Assembly (NCBI GenBank): GCA_943737045.1
Contig: CALSFV010000266.1
Coordinates: 310,001-374,000 of the forward strand
Reading direction: 5' to 3'
Length of the DNA stretch: 64,000 bases
From: Parapristionchus giblindavisi
Lineage: Eukaryota > Nematoda > Chromadorea > Rhabditida > Diplogasteridae
The first letter of the stretch is position 1. Each line of letters begins with the position of its first letter. This document shows positions 35,371-47,951 of this stretch, in pieces. The position numbers and the translations under genes are program-made. The notes beneath the pieces were generated by a model. The model did not search any database, was not told where the DNA came from, and saw only the letters and a program-made list of their open reading frames with translations.

Positions 35371-37717
35371 TGAGAGGAATCGCGAGAAAATCGACCGTTT
35401 CGGAGGGTCCGCGGACATAGAAGTTTCGACCCCCTGAAAAATTCAGATTAAGTACTTTGAACGATGCTCTATCGAACTGCGTTTTCCGAATTTGCATATC
35501 TGCACTCATTTTCGAGTTACGGTAGGTCAAAGATGGCAGGTACGGTATTTTTGGCTCGAGTGTGCGTCAGAAAAATTATCATAACTCCGTTCAAAATAAT
35601 GATAGACAATTTTTCAAAAAAAGCATGAAAAGAGGAGATCTTGGGCAACATTTCCCAGTTGATGACGTCATTTGTCGACCATGCGCCGGTGCGGGGCGGT
35701 CGGTTTTATGAAAAAGTGACGTAACTTTCCTAATCGGAAAAACTGAACTTTTCCTCTATGCGCGTTTTGTTGCATCCATATGTGTCTAAAAATGACCCAA
35801 GTTTCAAAGGATTTGAGAAATGCAAAAAAAAAAGCGTTGATTTTAGTGACGCGACCTCGGACCTGTCATAGGAAAGAACGGCTTAGTACTTTATCAAGAA
35901 ACAGCAAAGGAGCTTAAATGACTCAAAAACATCCGAAAAAGCATTACGAGCTCAAAATACCCATATATGTCAGTTATTTGAAACTCAAAATCACCGAGTT
36001 CCGAAAAATTTGAAAAAAACCATATTTTGCTTTTCCACGTGGAAAAAACGTATCAGTAATGTTAATTAATCTTTATAATATTTCTTATAATGTTTATGAA
36101 CATTTATGTTTTTGGAAGTGAAGGCCTACCTGCTCTTAGAGCCGAGATATCCGCCATCGAGATCACACGCACGCGCCCCAACTCCGCGCGACTGGTCATC
36201 ATCCGCTCTCTCACTCCCACACGCTCTTTCGTGAACAGACAGGGAGAGAGAAAAAGGAGAAGGGAGAGTAATATCTGGCAACTACACGAAATGGAGATGT
36301 TAGAAAACTCTGAGCGAACAGAGTTGCATTTGAACAATGAAGAACGAGTGTGACCCCCCCCCCCCCAAACCTTTCTCTCTCTCTCTTCAAGGGATGATGA
36401 AGTACAATGTCAAAACTAATGTTAGATAAGATACATTTATTAGAGAAATCACTCACAATTGAAAACAATTTACATTGAAATAACATATTACAAAGACATC
36501 CGTTGTATCATGATACTATGTTACTATTACTATTACTATTATGTACTATGTTTAGTAAATCAATTGATCTCTCACCTTCCCCTCATCCCCATCCTCTTTT
36601 AATAATTTTATTCTTTCACATATTTTTTTGCACTCGAACACTTTGTACTTGTTGAAACACCCTTGCGATGTACGATAAATAAATAAATAAAATAAGCAAA
36701 GTCATTCGAGGCGTCGAGGTAAAGAGGTACCGCTCTAAAAACACCGAGCGGGTTCGAACCCCGGTTCGATCCAAATCTTTTGCTGATTTTTACAGACACA
36801 GAAAACGTGTTCCAAGGTGTTTTTTCGTGATAAGAATGATGAAACAAGTTGTTTTGAGTCATTCTGAGTTGGAAAACGTTCATTTTATGGCAATACATCT
36901 CTTCTCAAAGGGTGAGTTGGGGCGCGTGCGTGTGATCTCGATGGCGGATATCTCGGCTCTAAGAGCAGGTAGGCCTTCACTTCCAAAAACATAAATGTTC
37001 ATAAACATTATAAGAAATATTATAAAGATTAATTAACATTACTGATACGTTTTTTCCACGTGGAAAAGCAAAATATGGTTTTTTTCAAATTTTTCGGAAC
37101 TCGGTGATTTTGAGTTTCAAATAACTGACATATATGGGTATTTTGAGCTCGTAATGCTTTTTCGGATGTTTTTGAGTCATTTAAGCTCCTTTGCTGTTTC
37201 TTGATAAAGTACTAAGCCGTTCTTTCCTATGACAGGTCCGAGGTCGCGTCACTAAAATCAACGCTTTTTTTTTGCATTTCTCAAATCCTTTGAAACTTGG
37301 GTCATTTTTAGACACATATGGATGCAACAAAACGCGCATAGAAGAAAAGTTCAGTTTTTCCGATTAGGAAAGTTACGTCACTTTTTCATAAAACCGACCG
37401 CCCCGCAACGGCGCATGGTCGACAAATGACGTCATCAACTGGGAAATGTTGCCCAAGATCTCCTCTTTTCATGCTTTTTTTGAAAAATTGTTTATCATTA
37501 TTTTGAACGGAGTTATGATAATTTTTCTGACGCACACTCGAGCCAAAAATACCGTACCTGCCATCTTTGACCTACCGTAACTCGAAAATGAGTGCAGATA
37601 TGCAAATTCGGAAAACGCAGTTCGATAGAGCATCGTTCAAAGTACTTAATCTGAATTTTTCAGGGGGTCGAAATTTCTATGTCCGGGGGGTGGTCGAACC
37701 TCTGGCGATTCCTCTCA
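35371..37717. mobile_element. 2.3-kb palindromic element in A2 intron, TA target site
   Basis: TIR TGAGAGGAATCGC / GCGATTCCTCTCA; arms of about 800-870 bp (35371-36245 and 36905-37717) match almost base for base, including TTCCACGTGGAAAA and CGATGCTCTATCGAACTGCG. TA is duplicated; the empty site is seen in A1 (CTTCCTATATACAACTTTG near 19470-19490). The loop (36250-36900) contains a LINE-tail-like segment and a tRNA-like body. Short ORFs in the arms are shadows of each other. Confidence 0.9.
36706..36792 (+). pseudogene. tRNA-like sequence in palindrome loop, tail AATCTTTTGCTGATTTTT
   Basis: GTCGAGGTAAAGAGGTACCG (A-box-like) and GGGTTCGAACCCCGG (B box plus T stem), followed by GGTTCGATCC and the tail. 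The tail matches that of the tRNA-Gly at 47952 almost exactly although the tRNA body is unrelated. Confidence 0.5.
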
Positions 37718-38048
37718 TATACAACTTTGATTACCGTAACCCCTAATTACACCAAACAGCACACCAACCTTCTCCTTAGCCATGCGGACAGCCTCAATCT
37801 CCTCCTTCGCCGACAAGTGGCAAATGTGTACTGTAAAGCGAATCGAATAGGAGAAGAACACCACGATTGTGAAACGGCGCCTGCCAAGACGCACTCGGCG
37901 CACCCAACTCTACCTGATCTTCCGACAATCTGTGCGGCTCCGAGTATTGCGAGCAGCGTCTGCTTCTCCGAGTGGCACACGACGGGACGAGTGGTGGGGA
38001 AGATCGACAGATGCTAGAAAGATGCGAGAATTGGCTACTGTCATAAAT

Positions 38049-39100
38049 TTTCAGTACCCTCGCCGTAATTTTCAAATACTAGGTTGATTTAGAAAAGTCG
38101 TTATTGTACGCTTAAAAATAGTCATTTATAACTTATTTTCGCATTATGATGGGTCAATCCTCGCATTGTGAGGTTTTGAAAATGCATGACTATTGTTGGC
38201 TCTTACACCACACAATATTACTGTAAACTCTTATTGATTACATATTAGCGATACTTGTCATTCCTTCGTTCTATCTTTCACGCAGCCGTAAAAAATTTTC
38301 TCCGTCACAGAATAAATGAACTACAGCGGGATGCGTTGATTTCTAGTTTCAACAATCATTCAAATCAGATGGTTATATGCACAATACGGTAGGCTCAACT
38401 TATATCATACATTGCCATACCCTCGCAGTGCGAGGATTGACCCACTATATAAGGCCATTTTAGGGCACTTGATAAAAATAATTAAAGGGACGGTATCCCT
38501 TGGAGAATTACATGTTCAAATTCGCGGGAGATCCCTATACGGAAAAGTCGAACTAGAATATCTCATAGAAATCAGCAAAAATCACAAGGCAAAGTGGTGG
38601 TTGAACTCGTGAGCTACGGCCTTTGAGCGCGCCGTAGACCACTAGGCCATCAATAGACAAATTTTTGCTTGGGAAGTGCTATACCTATTCATGATTTCTT
38701 TGTATTCACTGGTTGTAGTATGAGACAGATCAGATGTCAGCCTATTCCTTATGTCAATCAACTATCGATTTGCCAAAATTGATTGGATAGAAGACAAGTC
38801 GCTTCCTATCCAGTCTATCTTTTCTCTTCCACTATGTTTTGACACTGTCCCGGCGCAGATATCAATGGCCATTTTCAAAAACTACCGTATGATAGTTCGT
38901 CAATTCGTGGTGAGACAAAATTTCACATTCAAACATTTTCGGCATTTCAATCAATATTTTTATGAGAAACTCTCCCTTTAAGCTAAAAATGACGATTTTA
39001 AGCGAAAATAACGAATTTTGTGAATCAATCCACCCTATTTCGAGAATTGACCCACTATATAAAAAAAAACGGCGAGGGTACCGAAAATGTATGACTTATA
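38049..39100. mobile_element. A2 copies of the CCCTCGC MITE pair
   Basis: Two elements (about 38049-38197 and 38404-39100) duplicate those at 19812 and 20167 in A1; the second carries the same tRNA-like body (about 38657-38592). Confidence 0.6.
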
Positions 39101-39137
39101 TCCAAAAGATATCATTCTCTCGCTTGGCGCAGAATAA

Positions 39138-39530
39138 TGGCGCGCTAAAAAATAGTGGAAAACGGAAAATGGCGACTTTCCAGGGTCTAAAAAAGGCACG
39201 TGGAAACTCTAAAATTTGAATTCGCGGGCGCGAAAAAACGTGCGGGAATTCAAATTCTGACTTTCCAACTGCGATTTTCTGCGGGTTTAAGAAGGATGTT
39301 AAGTAGGAATTTACCTTAAAATGCTTCTAAAGGCCGAAAAATGAATTTTGGGCTTTATTTAATTTTTATAACCGCAGAAAATCGCAGTAAGAAAATCAGA
39401 ATTTGAATTCCCGCACCATTTTCGCGCCCGCGAATTCAAATTTCGAGTTTCCATTTTCGGTTTTCCAGTGTACTTTTTTAGACCCTGGAAAGTCGCCATT
39501 TTCCGTTTTCCACTATTTTTTAGTGCGCCA
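39138..39530. mobile_element. Harbinger-like MITE, TAA target site, in A2
   Basis: TIR TGGCGCGCTAAAAA / TTTTTAGTGCGCCA, long arms with AATTCGCGGGCGCGAAAA, and TAA on both sides (39135-39137, 39531-39533). A1 shows the empty site (GCGCAGAATAACTTTACG, about 20893-20910). A 3-bp TAA/TTA duplication is typical of PIF/Harbinger elements. Confidence 0.85.
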
Positions 39531-40625
39531 TAACTTTACGATCTTGGATTATTCAAAATAATTAAATAATAAATTAAATAACCATTTATTAACGGATGGA
39601 TAAATAACAAAATAAATAAATAAATAAAATAACCATGTCCGAGATGGACTCCATCTTGAGGGTGGAGAAGGTCTCGTTCAGGTACATCTTCAGACCCGCG
39701 GAGACCGGAGCCAAACGGGCTGCTTCGTCTACAATTTTACAATTTAATTTAATGACCTTTATTAAATTAATACTGTTACTAGATGTACAAGAATAAGTAT
39801 GCATGCACTTTAAATATAAATATTTTGATTAAATCCGCTATTCAAGCACAGAACCATTGGGGACCAATTTATCTACAACCAATTCAATTATTCATTTATT
39901 ATTATTTAGGCGTTTTTTGTCATTATTATTATCATCAATACCTAACTAGTTTACAAATAAAATTATACAAAATAATGTTACTTCGGTCGCTATGTCGGTG
40001 AATCGATCGATACGAAAACGATCAATCAATCAATCAAGTACTCAATCAATAGTCCATCATTCATTTATCATAAGGCTTGTCAATTTATTGCTGGGACTTC
40101 TTAACAGCTTTCCAAATGCAGTGCAATTGTCAATATCAATCAGCAAATTCAATTTTGGAAACCAGGCACTTTCCTGTTTCAAGCTGCGCAGATCAACGAG
40201 AAATTACGTGCTACAACGATGGATATGGCCTCTAAAGTCTAAATAATAAATACCAAATCACCCACCGGCATTGCTCGGCGTAGCTCCGAGGAAGATACCG
40301 TAGTCGACGAGAGCCTTCGCAGAGGCCAACTGAAATTAATCAATCAATAATAAGCTCCGCCCACACCTTCTCAGGGAAAAAAAGTGAAAACTGAAACTAC
40401 ATCTGAGATAGTAACATCAATGAAGTGTCAAATAATTCAATATAAGGTCTGTAATTACAGCTGGGATGGCTTTTTTCTCCATGTATTCCTAGACTCCGCC
40501 CAGTTAACAAAAGTACCATACCTTCTTCACAGTCTCCATTGCTTCCTCATTGACACAAGCGGGATTCGTGTTGGGCATTGCGAGAATGGTCGTCACTCCT
40601 CCAGCCAGAGCTGCCTTCGTGCATG

Positions 40626-40862
40626 CTCTGGTATTTCAAAACTTAGAGTCTACTTGCACTTTCACTTTAAGTAGACTTGTAAGTCTACTTAAAGTGAAAC
40701 GTAAGTCTACTTAGAGTGTGACGTCACTACGTAAGTCTACTTAAAGTGAGACGCAAGTCTACTTAAAGTGAAAATGTGACGTCACTCACTTGAAGTATAC
40801 TTAAAGTAAACTTTAAGTCAGTGACGTATTTTAAGTAGACTTTAAGTTTGGAAATACCAGAG
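40626..40862. mobile_element. MITE inside the A2 dihydroorotase exon
   Basis: Same element and same insertion point as 21990-22196, with 30 bp of extra internal repeat (GACGTCACTACGTAAG region). Shared position means insertion before the A1/A2 duplication. Confidence 0.85.
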
Positions 40863-41039
40863 TGTCTCCCAGTCTTTCTTAAAAATGTTTATTTATTTAT
40901 CCATCACATTAAAAATGATAGAGATTGGAAATGTTACAATTAGTGTTGTAATTATTGCATAAGGCTAAAAAGAGGTAAAGACAGTATAAACTCAAAGGTC
41001 TCCTTCTGTAAAGGAACACCCACTACTAAAATAAGTGTA

Positions 41040-41975
41040 CAGGGTGCGGCAGAATTATGGAAACACGACCTCCAGCATTTAGCAGTGGTTTTTCATCGTT
41101 TTGTGCGTTTCCTCGGCGCTCTCGAAATAATTTCATTGAAATTCACTATTATGAGCATCTCGTATCTGAGTTTGGTGGTGATTGCTTTCCATTCAGTGAA
41201 ATGGCACGCCCTAGAATAGATGCCTGTCCCACTGGCTCGCACTGCGTCGGCGGAACACTTGGTGACGCTTTCTCTGATAAGACGCTGTTCACAGTGGAAC
41301 AATCGTACAACCCCCAAAACAATAGGATATTGGTAGAGTACTCTTATGAAGCAGATGAGAGTTGAATGGAGGCTCACTTCCTCGTAAAGTCATGGTTTGG
41401 GCTGACATCTGTCCCTCGGGACGGAATTTCCGGGTTTTCGTCGATCCCGGAGACAAGGTGAACTAGGATAGCAACCTGTAAGATTTCCAAAATGTGTCTG
41501 GACCCCGGGGCCAAGCGTCACTTTGGGAACATGTACTGGAGCTTAAAGAAAGGTTCGGGGCTGACTCCCAAGGCAAAGATTGCGAATGCCTGGCTCAAGA
41601 CCCCGTTTTCACTCCTTCACCCGCTCCTCGGAATGGCCTCCTACTCTCCCGATCTCAACCCCCTCGACCTTTTTGTGTGATCAGTTATTGAAAGCAATAC
41701 CTGTACTCGTCCCAACTCGAATCTTGAGTAGCTCAAGAAGGCCCTTCTCCGGAAATCGGAAAGAATCGACCAAAAATACCCTTCCGCCACCGTCGTTTTC
41801 ACCAATACCGTTTGAAGCTAGTTATTGATGCGAAAAGAGGCAGAATTAAGAAGTTAACACAGATTGTTGTTCATATGGTAGCTCTTGATAAAATATTGTA
41901 TGCTGAACCGATTTGCTCAATACATGTTATCAGGGGAGATCAAAGATCGTGTTTCCATAATTCTGCCGCACCCTG
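41040..41975 (+). mobile_element. Degenerate Tc1/mariner-type transposon in A2, TA target site
   Basis: Ends CAGGGTGCGGCAGAATTATG and its reverse complement, with TA on each side. A1 has the empty site at about 22371 (AATAAGTGTAGAAATAAAAT). In broken frames I see KVMVWADICPS, then MASYSPDLNPLDLFV, matching the VMVWAGI and YSPDLNPLD blocks of mariner/Tc1 transposases. Frameshifts and stops make the transposase dead. Confidence 0.85.
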
Positions 41976-42489
41976 TAGAAATAAAATTGCAACAAAAGGG
42001 CGGAACATCAAATAATACACAACTCCCGATTCAGTTATGTTTCAGAAAGTCCTTAAGAGGAACGAAAGAAGCATCGTCTGATCCTTGCAGCTTCCCTGAC
42101 TCATATTCTTGCCCTCATTCGGTCCACCACAGACAACGAGTCACAGATCTGAAACATATTGGAAGTGTGCTCAAAAATCAAAGATCAAAGATCAAAATAT
42201 GATTACGTTGGATAGATATTTCAACCAAAGATGAACACAGGAGTTAAACAATTTAAGATATATCCTGTTCATTGATTTCGCGTTTAGTAGGGTGACTAAC
42301 AATAATAATCATGCGTACCCCGATGACGTCTATAAAAGTGAGGAATAGATGACGATGACACACGTGACGCATGTGACTTGCGTTCCCTGAAACAATATGG
42401 ATTATTCTATGATCAAGATTGTTGTTCATTCTTAAATATTTTTGTAGTTTGATCATATCTTTATGTGTTTTTGTTCGAGATCAAACTAT

Positions 42490-42690
42490 TGGTTGCTAGC
42501 TGAAACTCGTTTTCCTGACAGTGCTTTACTCCTCTTTCCATCTTCATATCCCTTCCTAGCGCTCCCTCGCTCCCTCTCGGCTGTCTGTCACATCCCTCTT
42601 TTTCATATATTTCCTTGCACTCGCACATTTTTGTACAATGAATCGAGTATACCCTTGTGGTGAGCGATAAATAAAATATAATAAATTCAA
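42490..42690 (+). repeat. SINE/LINE-tail repeat at the A2-C junction
   Basis: CTGAAACTCGTTTTCCTGAC ... TTTCCTTGCACTCGCACATT ... GTGAGCGATAAATAAAATAT. The 3' half recurs at about 36600-36690 (TTTTTTGCACTCGAACACTT ... TACGATAAATAAATAAAT); the 5' half recurs upstream of the tRNA-Gly genes at 23080 and 47952. Confidence 0.5.
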
Positions 42691-45600
42691 TTCTGTAGCT
42701 ACAGTACCCTCTAGTACCAGCAAATAGAGCTACAGTATACTCGAGAGACATATCACCACAATAATCTACCGTAACCCAAACGTTCCTAAATTACCGTACC
42801 CTCTAGCGTTTCTCCCTTCTGGACTCGTCTGTGCCGTCATCGAGGTGACAGTTCCTCCGAGGCGATGCATCGCTGACTGAAAAGGAGGGACGATCAGACT
42901 ACGCAAACTTCAAAGATCAAAGATCATAGACCAAAGATCATAGATCAAAGATCAAAGATCAACACACCTCGAAGGAACAGCTCGTACGTGTGGATACCTC
43001 GTAGAACATGGACGCGAGCAGGCAGCCCTGCAACATTTGTGTTTCACACCGTTATCATAGTCTATTCGACTCGCCCAATAGACACTAGTAATAAACCCAG
43101 ATCTTGCAGATCCCCTATATCTATGGCAGTGTTATATATTTATTCACCACAAGGTAAACGTGTATAAAACGATAAGTGTTGGAAATCAATCGACTGTTTA
43201 CACAGTTCAAAGCATATGAAAACAATAGAATAAAGAAAAAAACCGATAAAACCAATCAATAATATCTCATCAATAATATCAATCAATAATATTTCATCAA
43301 TCAACAAATCAATTAACCAATCAATCAATCAATATCAATCAATCAATAAATCAATGAATCAATCAATACTCTACTCACTCTCAAGATATGATCCATGTGT
43401 ACGCCTCTCTTAATGTCCATGCGGAACTGATCAGCCACGTCGAGGATACGGTGAACCTGAGAGAAAGATCAAAGATCAGATTTCAAAGAACAAAGATTAG
43501 ACGTCAAAGATCAAAGATCATCATGGTAGACTCCGCCCACTCACCATAGCCTTGGTGATGTCCAGCACGGCGATGACACTCATGCCAGCCAGGCCTGCAT
43601 CGTCCGAGATGGGAGACATGACACGAGGGGGCGTGGCGATCGAGGAGGAGGCATCCGACTCGTCCTTCGTCGTGTGCCCCGCGATGGCTATGGGACCGGT
43701 GGAGTTGACTGTAAGAGAGAGAGATGAAAGATGAAAGATCAAAACGCAAGACATAATCGTCGGTTGGCAAGTATGCTTGATAGATTTATTCTTCAAAAGT
43801 CAAAGTCAAAAGTCATCCGATCACCCGTGGCATTGATGTTTCACGAAGGAAGTTTTAACTTGTCTCATTACACTATGCCAATCGCAATAGTACACTCTAT
43901 AACTAGACCAGCACACATTGTTATTAGCCCACGCGAGATCAAAGATCAAAGATCAATGTACTCAAAACAACCTACCACCAATGGAAGACGTCGAGGTGAG
44001 CGGCTTGCGAGCCTTCACATCGGCCTTCTTCGTCTTCTCGGGCTCTTCGAATACTGGAAGAATACAATTTATTAACCGTTTTCTTTTTTTCAAAATAGAC
44101 TCCGCCAACTGACAAGCTCCGCCTACTTTTTACAGAACACATTTATGGAAATAAAACGAAGACGATGAGACTCTCCTAATTATCTCCGCTCTGGCAGCAC
44201 TCTCTCGTCGACAAAGGAAGCGAGAGAGTGTGGCCAGATAGGAGTTTCGAATTAGCTCAGAGTGCTGCTTTAACTACCAACAACACTAGTAAAGAAATAT
44301 CAAGAAAAGTCACCCTATTATCTTAGATAAATTATAGCGTAGATAAATTATTATAAATTATAATTATAAAAAACCTTCAACGATGGCATCACCACCAGCG
44401 TACGACGACCCTCTTCCGTGCCACGAATGTTGCGGCCGAAACCGGGCTTGGCGAAAACCTGATAGAGTTCAAAGATCAGGCATCAAACTACAAAGATCAA
44501 CCCAAGACCATGTATCAAACTACAAAGATCAACATAAGGAAAGGCATCAGACTACAAAGATCAACATAAGGAAAGGCATCAGACTACAAAGATCAACCCC
44601 GTCTACAGTACCTCTCCATCGACGTAAGCCTCCTCTCCGCGGATTGACTACGCGTCCCTTGATCTGAAAGAGAGAGAGGATTAGTTCAAAGATCAAACCA
44701 CAAATGATCAAAGTTCAAACTACAACCAACCTTGCGTCCGGCAAACGGCGTCCAGGCAGCACGCGAGAATCCTCCCGTAGCGGGAATCGTCCATTCAGCA
44801 GCCATATCCACCTGCAAACTTGTGCTGTTTAACAGAAACGATAAAAACGGGAGAAAAATCCATTAGAGCGCTGATATCATCGCTATGCAGCACAAGTCTC
44901 TCTGCCCCACCTCGATGTAGGTGTCCGGCTGTGCTGGCAGACCGAAGATTCTGGAAAGAAATATCACTTAAAATATATGTTTTCAAATATAAAATTAGTG
45001 GGCGGAGCTTATTCTACGCTCCGCCCATTTTCATTCTCCAGCAACCAATCAGCGTAGCGCACCTTCTCGGGTTGTGGTGCAGACGATCGACGTGCTGGTT
45101 CATCGTGAGACGTCCCTCGTTGACGGCTGCAAGAAATCAAAGATCAGACATCAGACTACAAAGCACAAAGATCAACTACAAGATCAAACTACAAACCAGT
45201 GAGCAGCAGGGACAGCATGTACTCGACTCCGGGGAAGCCTGGAGGCGGCTTCTCGCTGTGCTTCTCGGCGGAGGTGTGGGGAGCTGAGAGGGCATTTGTT
45301 ATACACAAACAACATGATACTCAGGGAAGCGACGCTGTCAAAACCAATTGGCTGTGTAGCTTGACTGAGTAGCATGGAATACCGTGATCAGTGGCGAAGC
45401 AGTCAATGTAGTCCAAGTTGGCCCACAGTGCGTCCACGTCCTCTTGTGTGCCGAGACGAGGTCGAACCTGAGAGCATATTTGACAGCGTAGATGATTGAA
45501 TGCGCTTAGTATTATAGTCGCATTCGACTGCGTAGCTGACAATATTGTTGACTGAGTATCATACCTCACGTACGCCCTCGATGATGTCATCAACGGTGAG

Positions 45601-46564
45601 GAAGAGGTGATGGGGGCACACCTCGCACGTGATAGGACCTCCCTGACAATGAGAAAATATATTCTCAACTCTATTTTAGCATCAAACTATAAGTATCCTA
45701 AACCCGAAAACTATTATTCTACGTTCATCGTTAACCTACTTTGCTTGTCTATTCATTGGTATTCATTGTTTACTCATTATCTACCGTTCTGTATCTTGTT
45801 TACAGTTTACAGTTTAAAACACATTTATCATTTATCTGTATCTTGTAATGGCATTAAATTATTATTATACGGCAAGACACAACTACAGTAAACCAAGCTA
45901 CTTGTATTATAAACGAACAGTTATGCTTATCGTAATTCTTTCCGTCTTTGACTAAACCATAAAATATTCCTTTCTCATCCTTCCCATAATCAACATGTTC
46001 AGTGCCCGTTGATATCTAGTTTCGCGAATAAGCCAAAATCTATGGTCGAACAGTGGGGACAGATGCTAGAAAGATGGGAGAAATTAGTACTGTAGGCACT
46101 TACACCGCACAATATTACTGTAAACGCATATTGATTACGAATGGTCCCGTTCTATCTTTCACGCAACCATACTCTCTTTCCCCATGTCGTTGAATGAAGG
46201 AACCATTGGTCGAATAACTATGTTACAGATTTACAAAATGCGGTCTGGTTTTCACAAAAAATGCGCTCGTGTTTTCACAAAACATTACAAAATGCAGTCA
46301 GGCTTCGTAGTTCGCAACGTACTTTTCGGCCTATGGCATGAACCAGGGCTGTGCGCGACATGTACACCTCTCTCGTGAGACACGTTGATTTCTAGTTTCG
46401 ACAATCAGCAAAAACCCATGGTTATATGCACAAGACGATGATAACTTCTTAGCGTGTTTCAAAATGAATCATTCTTTCGCTGGCGCACAATAACTTCATG
46501 TATTATTATAAATAATAAAATAATATTATAAATAATAAAATAATAAAATAAAATAGCCACATAT

Positions 46565-46632
46565 TAACTGATGGATAAATAAATAAATAAATAAATAATT
46601 AATTAAATAAATAAATAAATAATATAAATAAA
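46565..46632 (+). repeat. LINE 3' tail next to a CAD exon
   Basis: TTAACTGATGGATAAATAAA followed by (TAAA)n, adjoining the 3' end of the GLKMYLNET exon and replacing the donor context used in A1/A2 (ISDM|GT). Confidence 0.6.
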
Positions 46633-46749
46633 CCTTGATCCAATACGAGATGGACTCCATCTTGAGGGTGGAGAAGGTCTCGTTCAGGTACATTTTCAGA
46701 CCAGCGGAGACCGGAGCTAGACGGGCTGCTTCATCTACAACCAATTCAA

Positions 46750-46832
46750 TTATTAATTAATAATAATCATAATAATAAAGGTAATTATTAATGTTATTAC
46801 CTTTATTACTATGATTATTATTAATTAATACA
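46750..46832. repeat. AT-rich perfect hairpin
   Basis: TTAATTAATAATAATCAT ... AAAGGTAAT then ATTACCTTT ... ATGATTATTATTAATTAA: arms over 30 bp, in a CAD intron of copy C. Confidence 0.75.
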
Positions 46833-46894
46833 GAATGATACAAAATAATGATATTTCGGTCGCTACGTCGGTGAATCGATCGATACGAAAAACG

Positions 46895-46927
<33 letters not shown>

Positions 46928-47951
46928 GTACTCAATCAATAGCCCATCATTCAATTATCATAATGCTTGTCAATTTATTGTTAGGACTCCTTAACAGCGT
47001 TCCAAACGCTGCGTAATTGTCAGTATTTATCAACAACTTCAATTTTGGAAAGCAGGCACTTTCCTGTTTCAAGCTGCGCAGATCAACGAGAAATTACGTG
47101 CTACAACGATGGATATGGCCTCTAAAGTCTAAATAATAAATACCAAATCACCCACCGGCATTGGTTGGCGTCGCTCCGAGGAAGATACCGTAGTCGACGA
47201 GAGCCTGCGTAGAGGCCAACTGAAATTAATCAATCAATAATAAGCTCCGCCCACACCTTCACAGGGCAAAATGGGCAAAATGAAACTACAACTGAAATAA
47301 TAACAGCAATGAAGTGTTAAATACAACACAAAAAGTGTTCCATATCACACACAACAGGTCTGTAATTACAGCTGGGGTGGTCATTTCTCTCTCTATGTAT
47401 TCCTAGACTCCGCCCAATTAACAAAAGCACCATACCTTCTTCACAGTCTCCATTGCTTCCTCATCGACACAGGCGGGATTCGTGTTGGGCATTGCGAGGA
47501 TGGTCGTCACTCCTCCAGCCAGAGCTGCCTTCGTACATGTCTCCCAGTCTTCCTTAAATACAAAAATATGGTAATTATTCCATTTATATCCCAAAAAGGG
47601 AAAAGTTGAATCGTTCTTGCGGATGATCACTGCTACGCCAGTGATAATTCAATGAAAATACGGGTCCGGAGGGCCTAATCTCTTTTAAATTAAAAAAAAA
47701 TTTAAATTTAATTCCATATACCGTTCACGCCATATGAATATCAATATCAGACGTTGAATAAGACCTTGCGATAGCTTTAACGTGCCACTAAAACATATTC
47801 CTTGCATTAATAAAATCAACAAACAGATTTATTGTGGCACAAATCTTATTTTTATTTTATAATAATCTCATATACTAGAAACATCCTTCTTGAAACACTA
47901 AATCAACTTGCGAAAAACAGAGCTATCACGGAAAAATCAGCAAAAGATTTC

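Larger units (their letters stand above)
33516..40880 (-). pseudogene. CAD dihydroorotase, partial copy A2
   Basis: A close duplicate of A1 (shared layout from about 18.1-22.8 kb), enlarged by later insertions. Exons: EDWETC exon in two pieces (40880-40863 and 40625-about 40520) around a MITE; LASAKALVDYGIFLG (about 40330-40266); [20 protein letters not shown] (about 39730-39635); [10 protein letters not shown]...CHSEK (about 38014-37915); [15 protein letters not shown] (about 37832-37755); [16 protein letters not shown] (about 34520-34443); [14 protein letters not shown] (about 34350-34262); [15 protein letters not shown] (about 34180-34088); EGRLTMNQLVDRLHH (about 34043-33980); [13 protein letters not shown] (about 33880-33838); [15 protein letters not shown] (about 33750-33664); [18 protein letters not shown] (about 33574-33516). 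Frames look open apart from the MITE. It then ends abruptly near 33415, where B2 sequence begins. No ATC exons follow within this copy, and the HxH exon is missing. Confidence 0.8.

Noticed and set aside
36090..36353. ORFs in the 2.3-kb palindrome arms
   Set aside because: They mirror each other between arms, lack domains and do not extend through the element.
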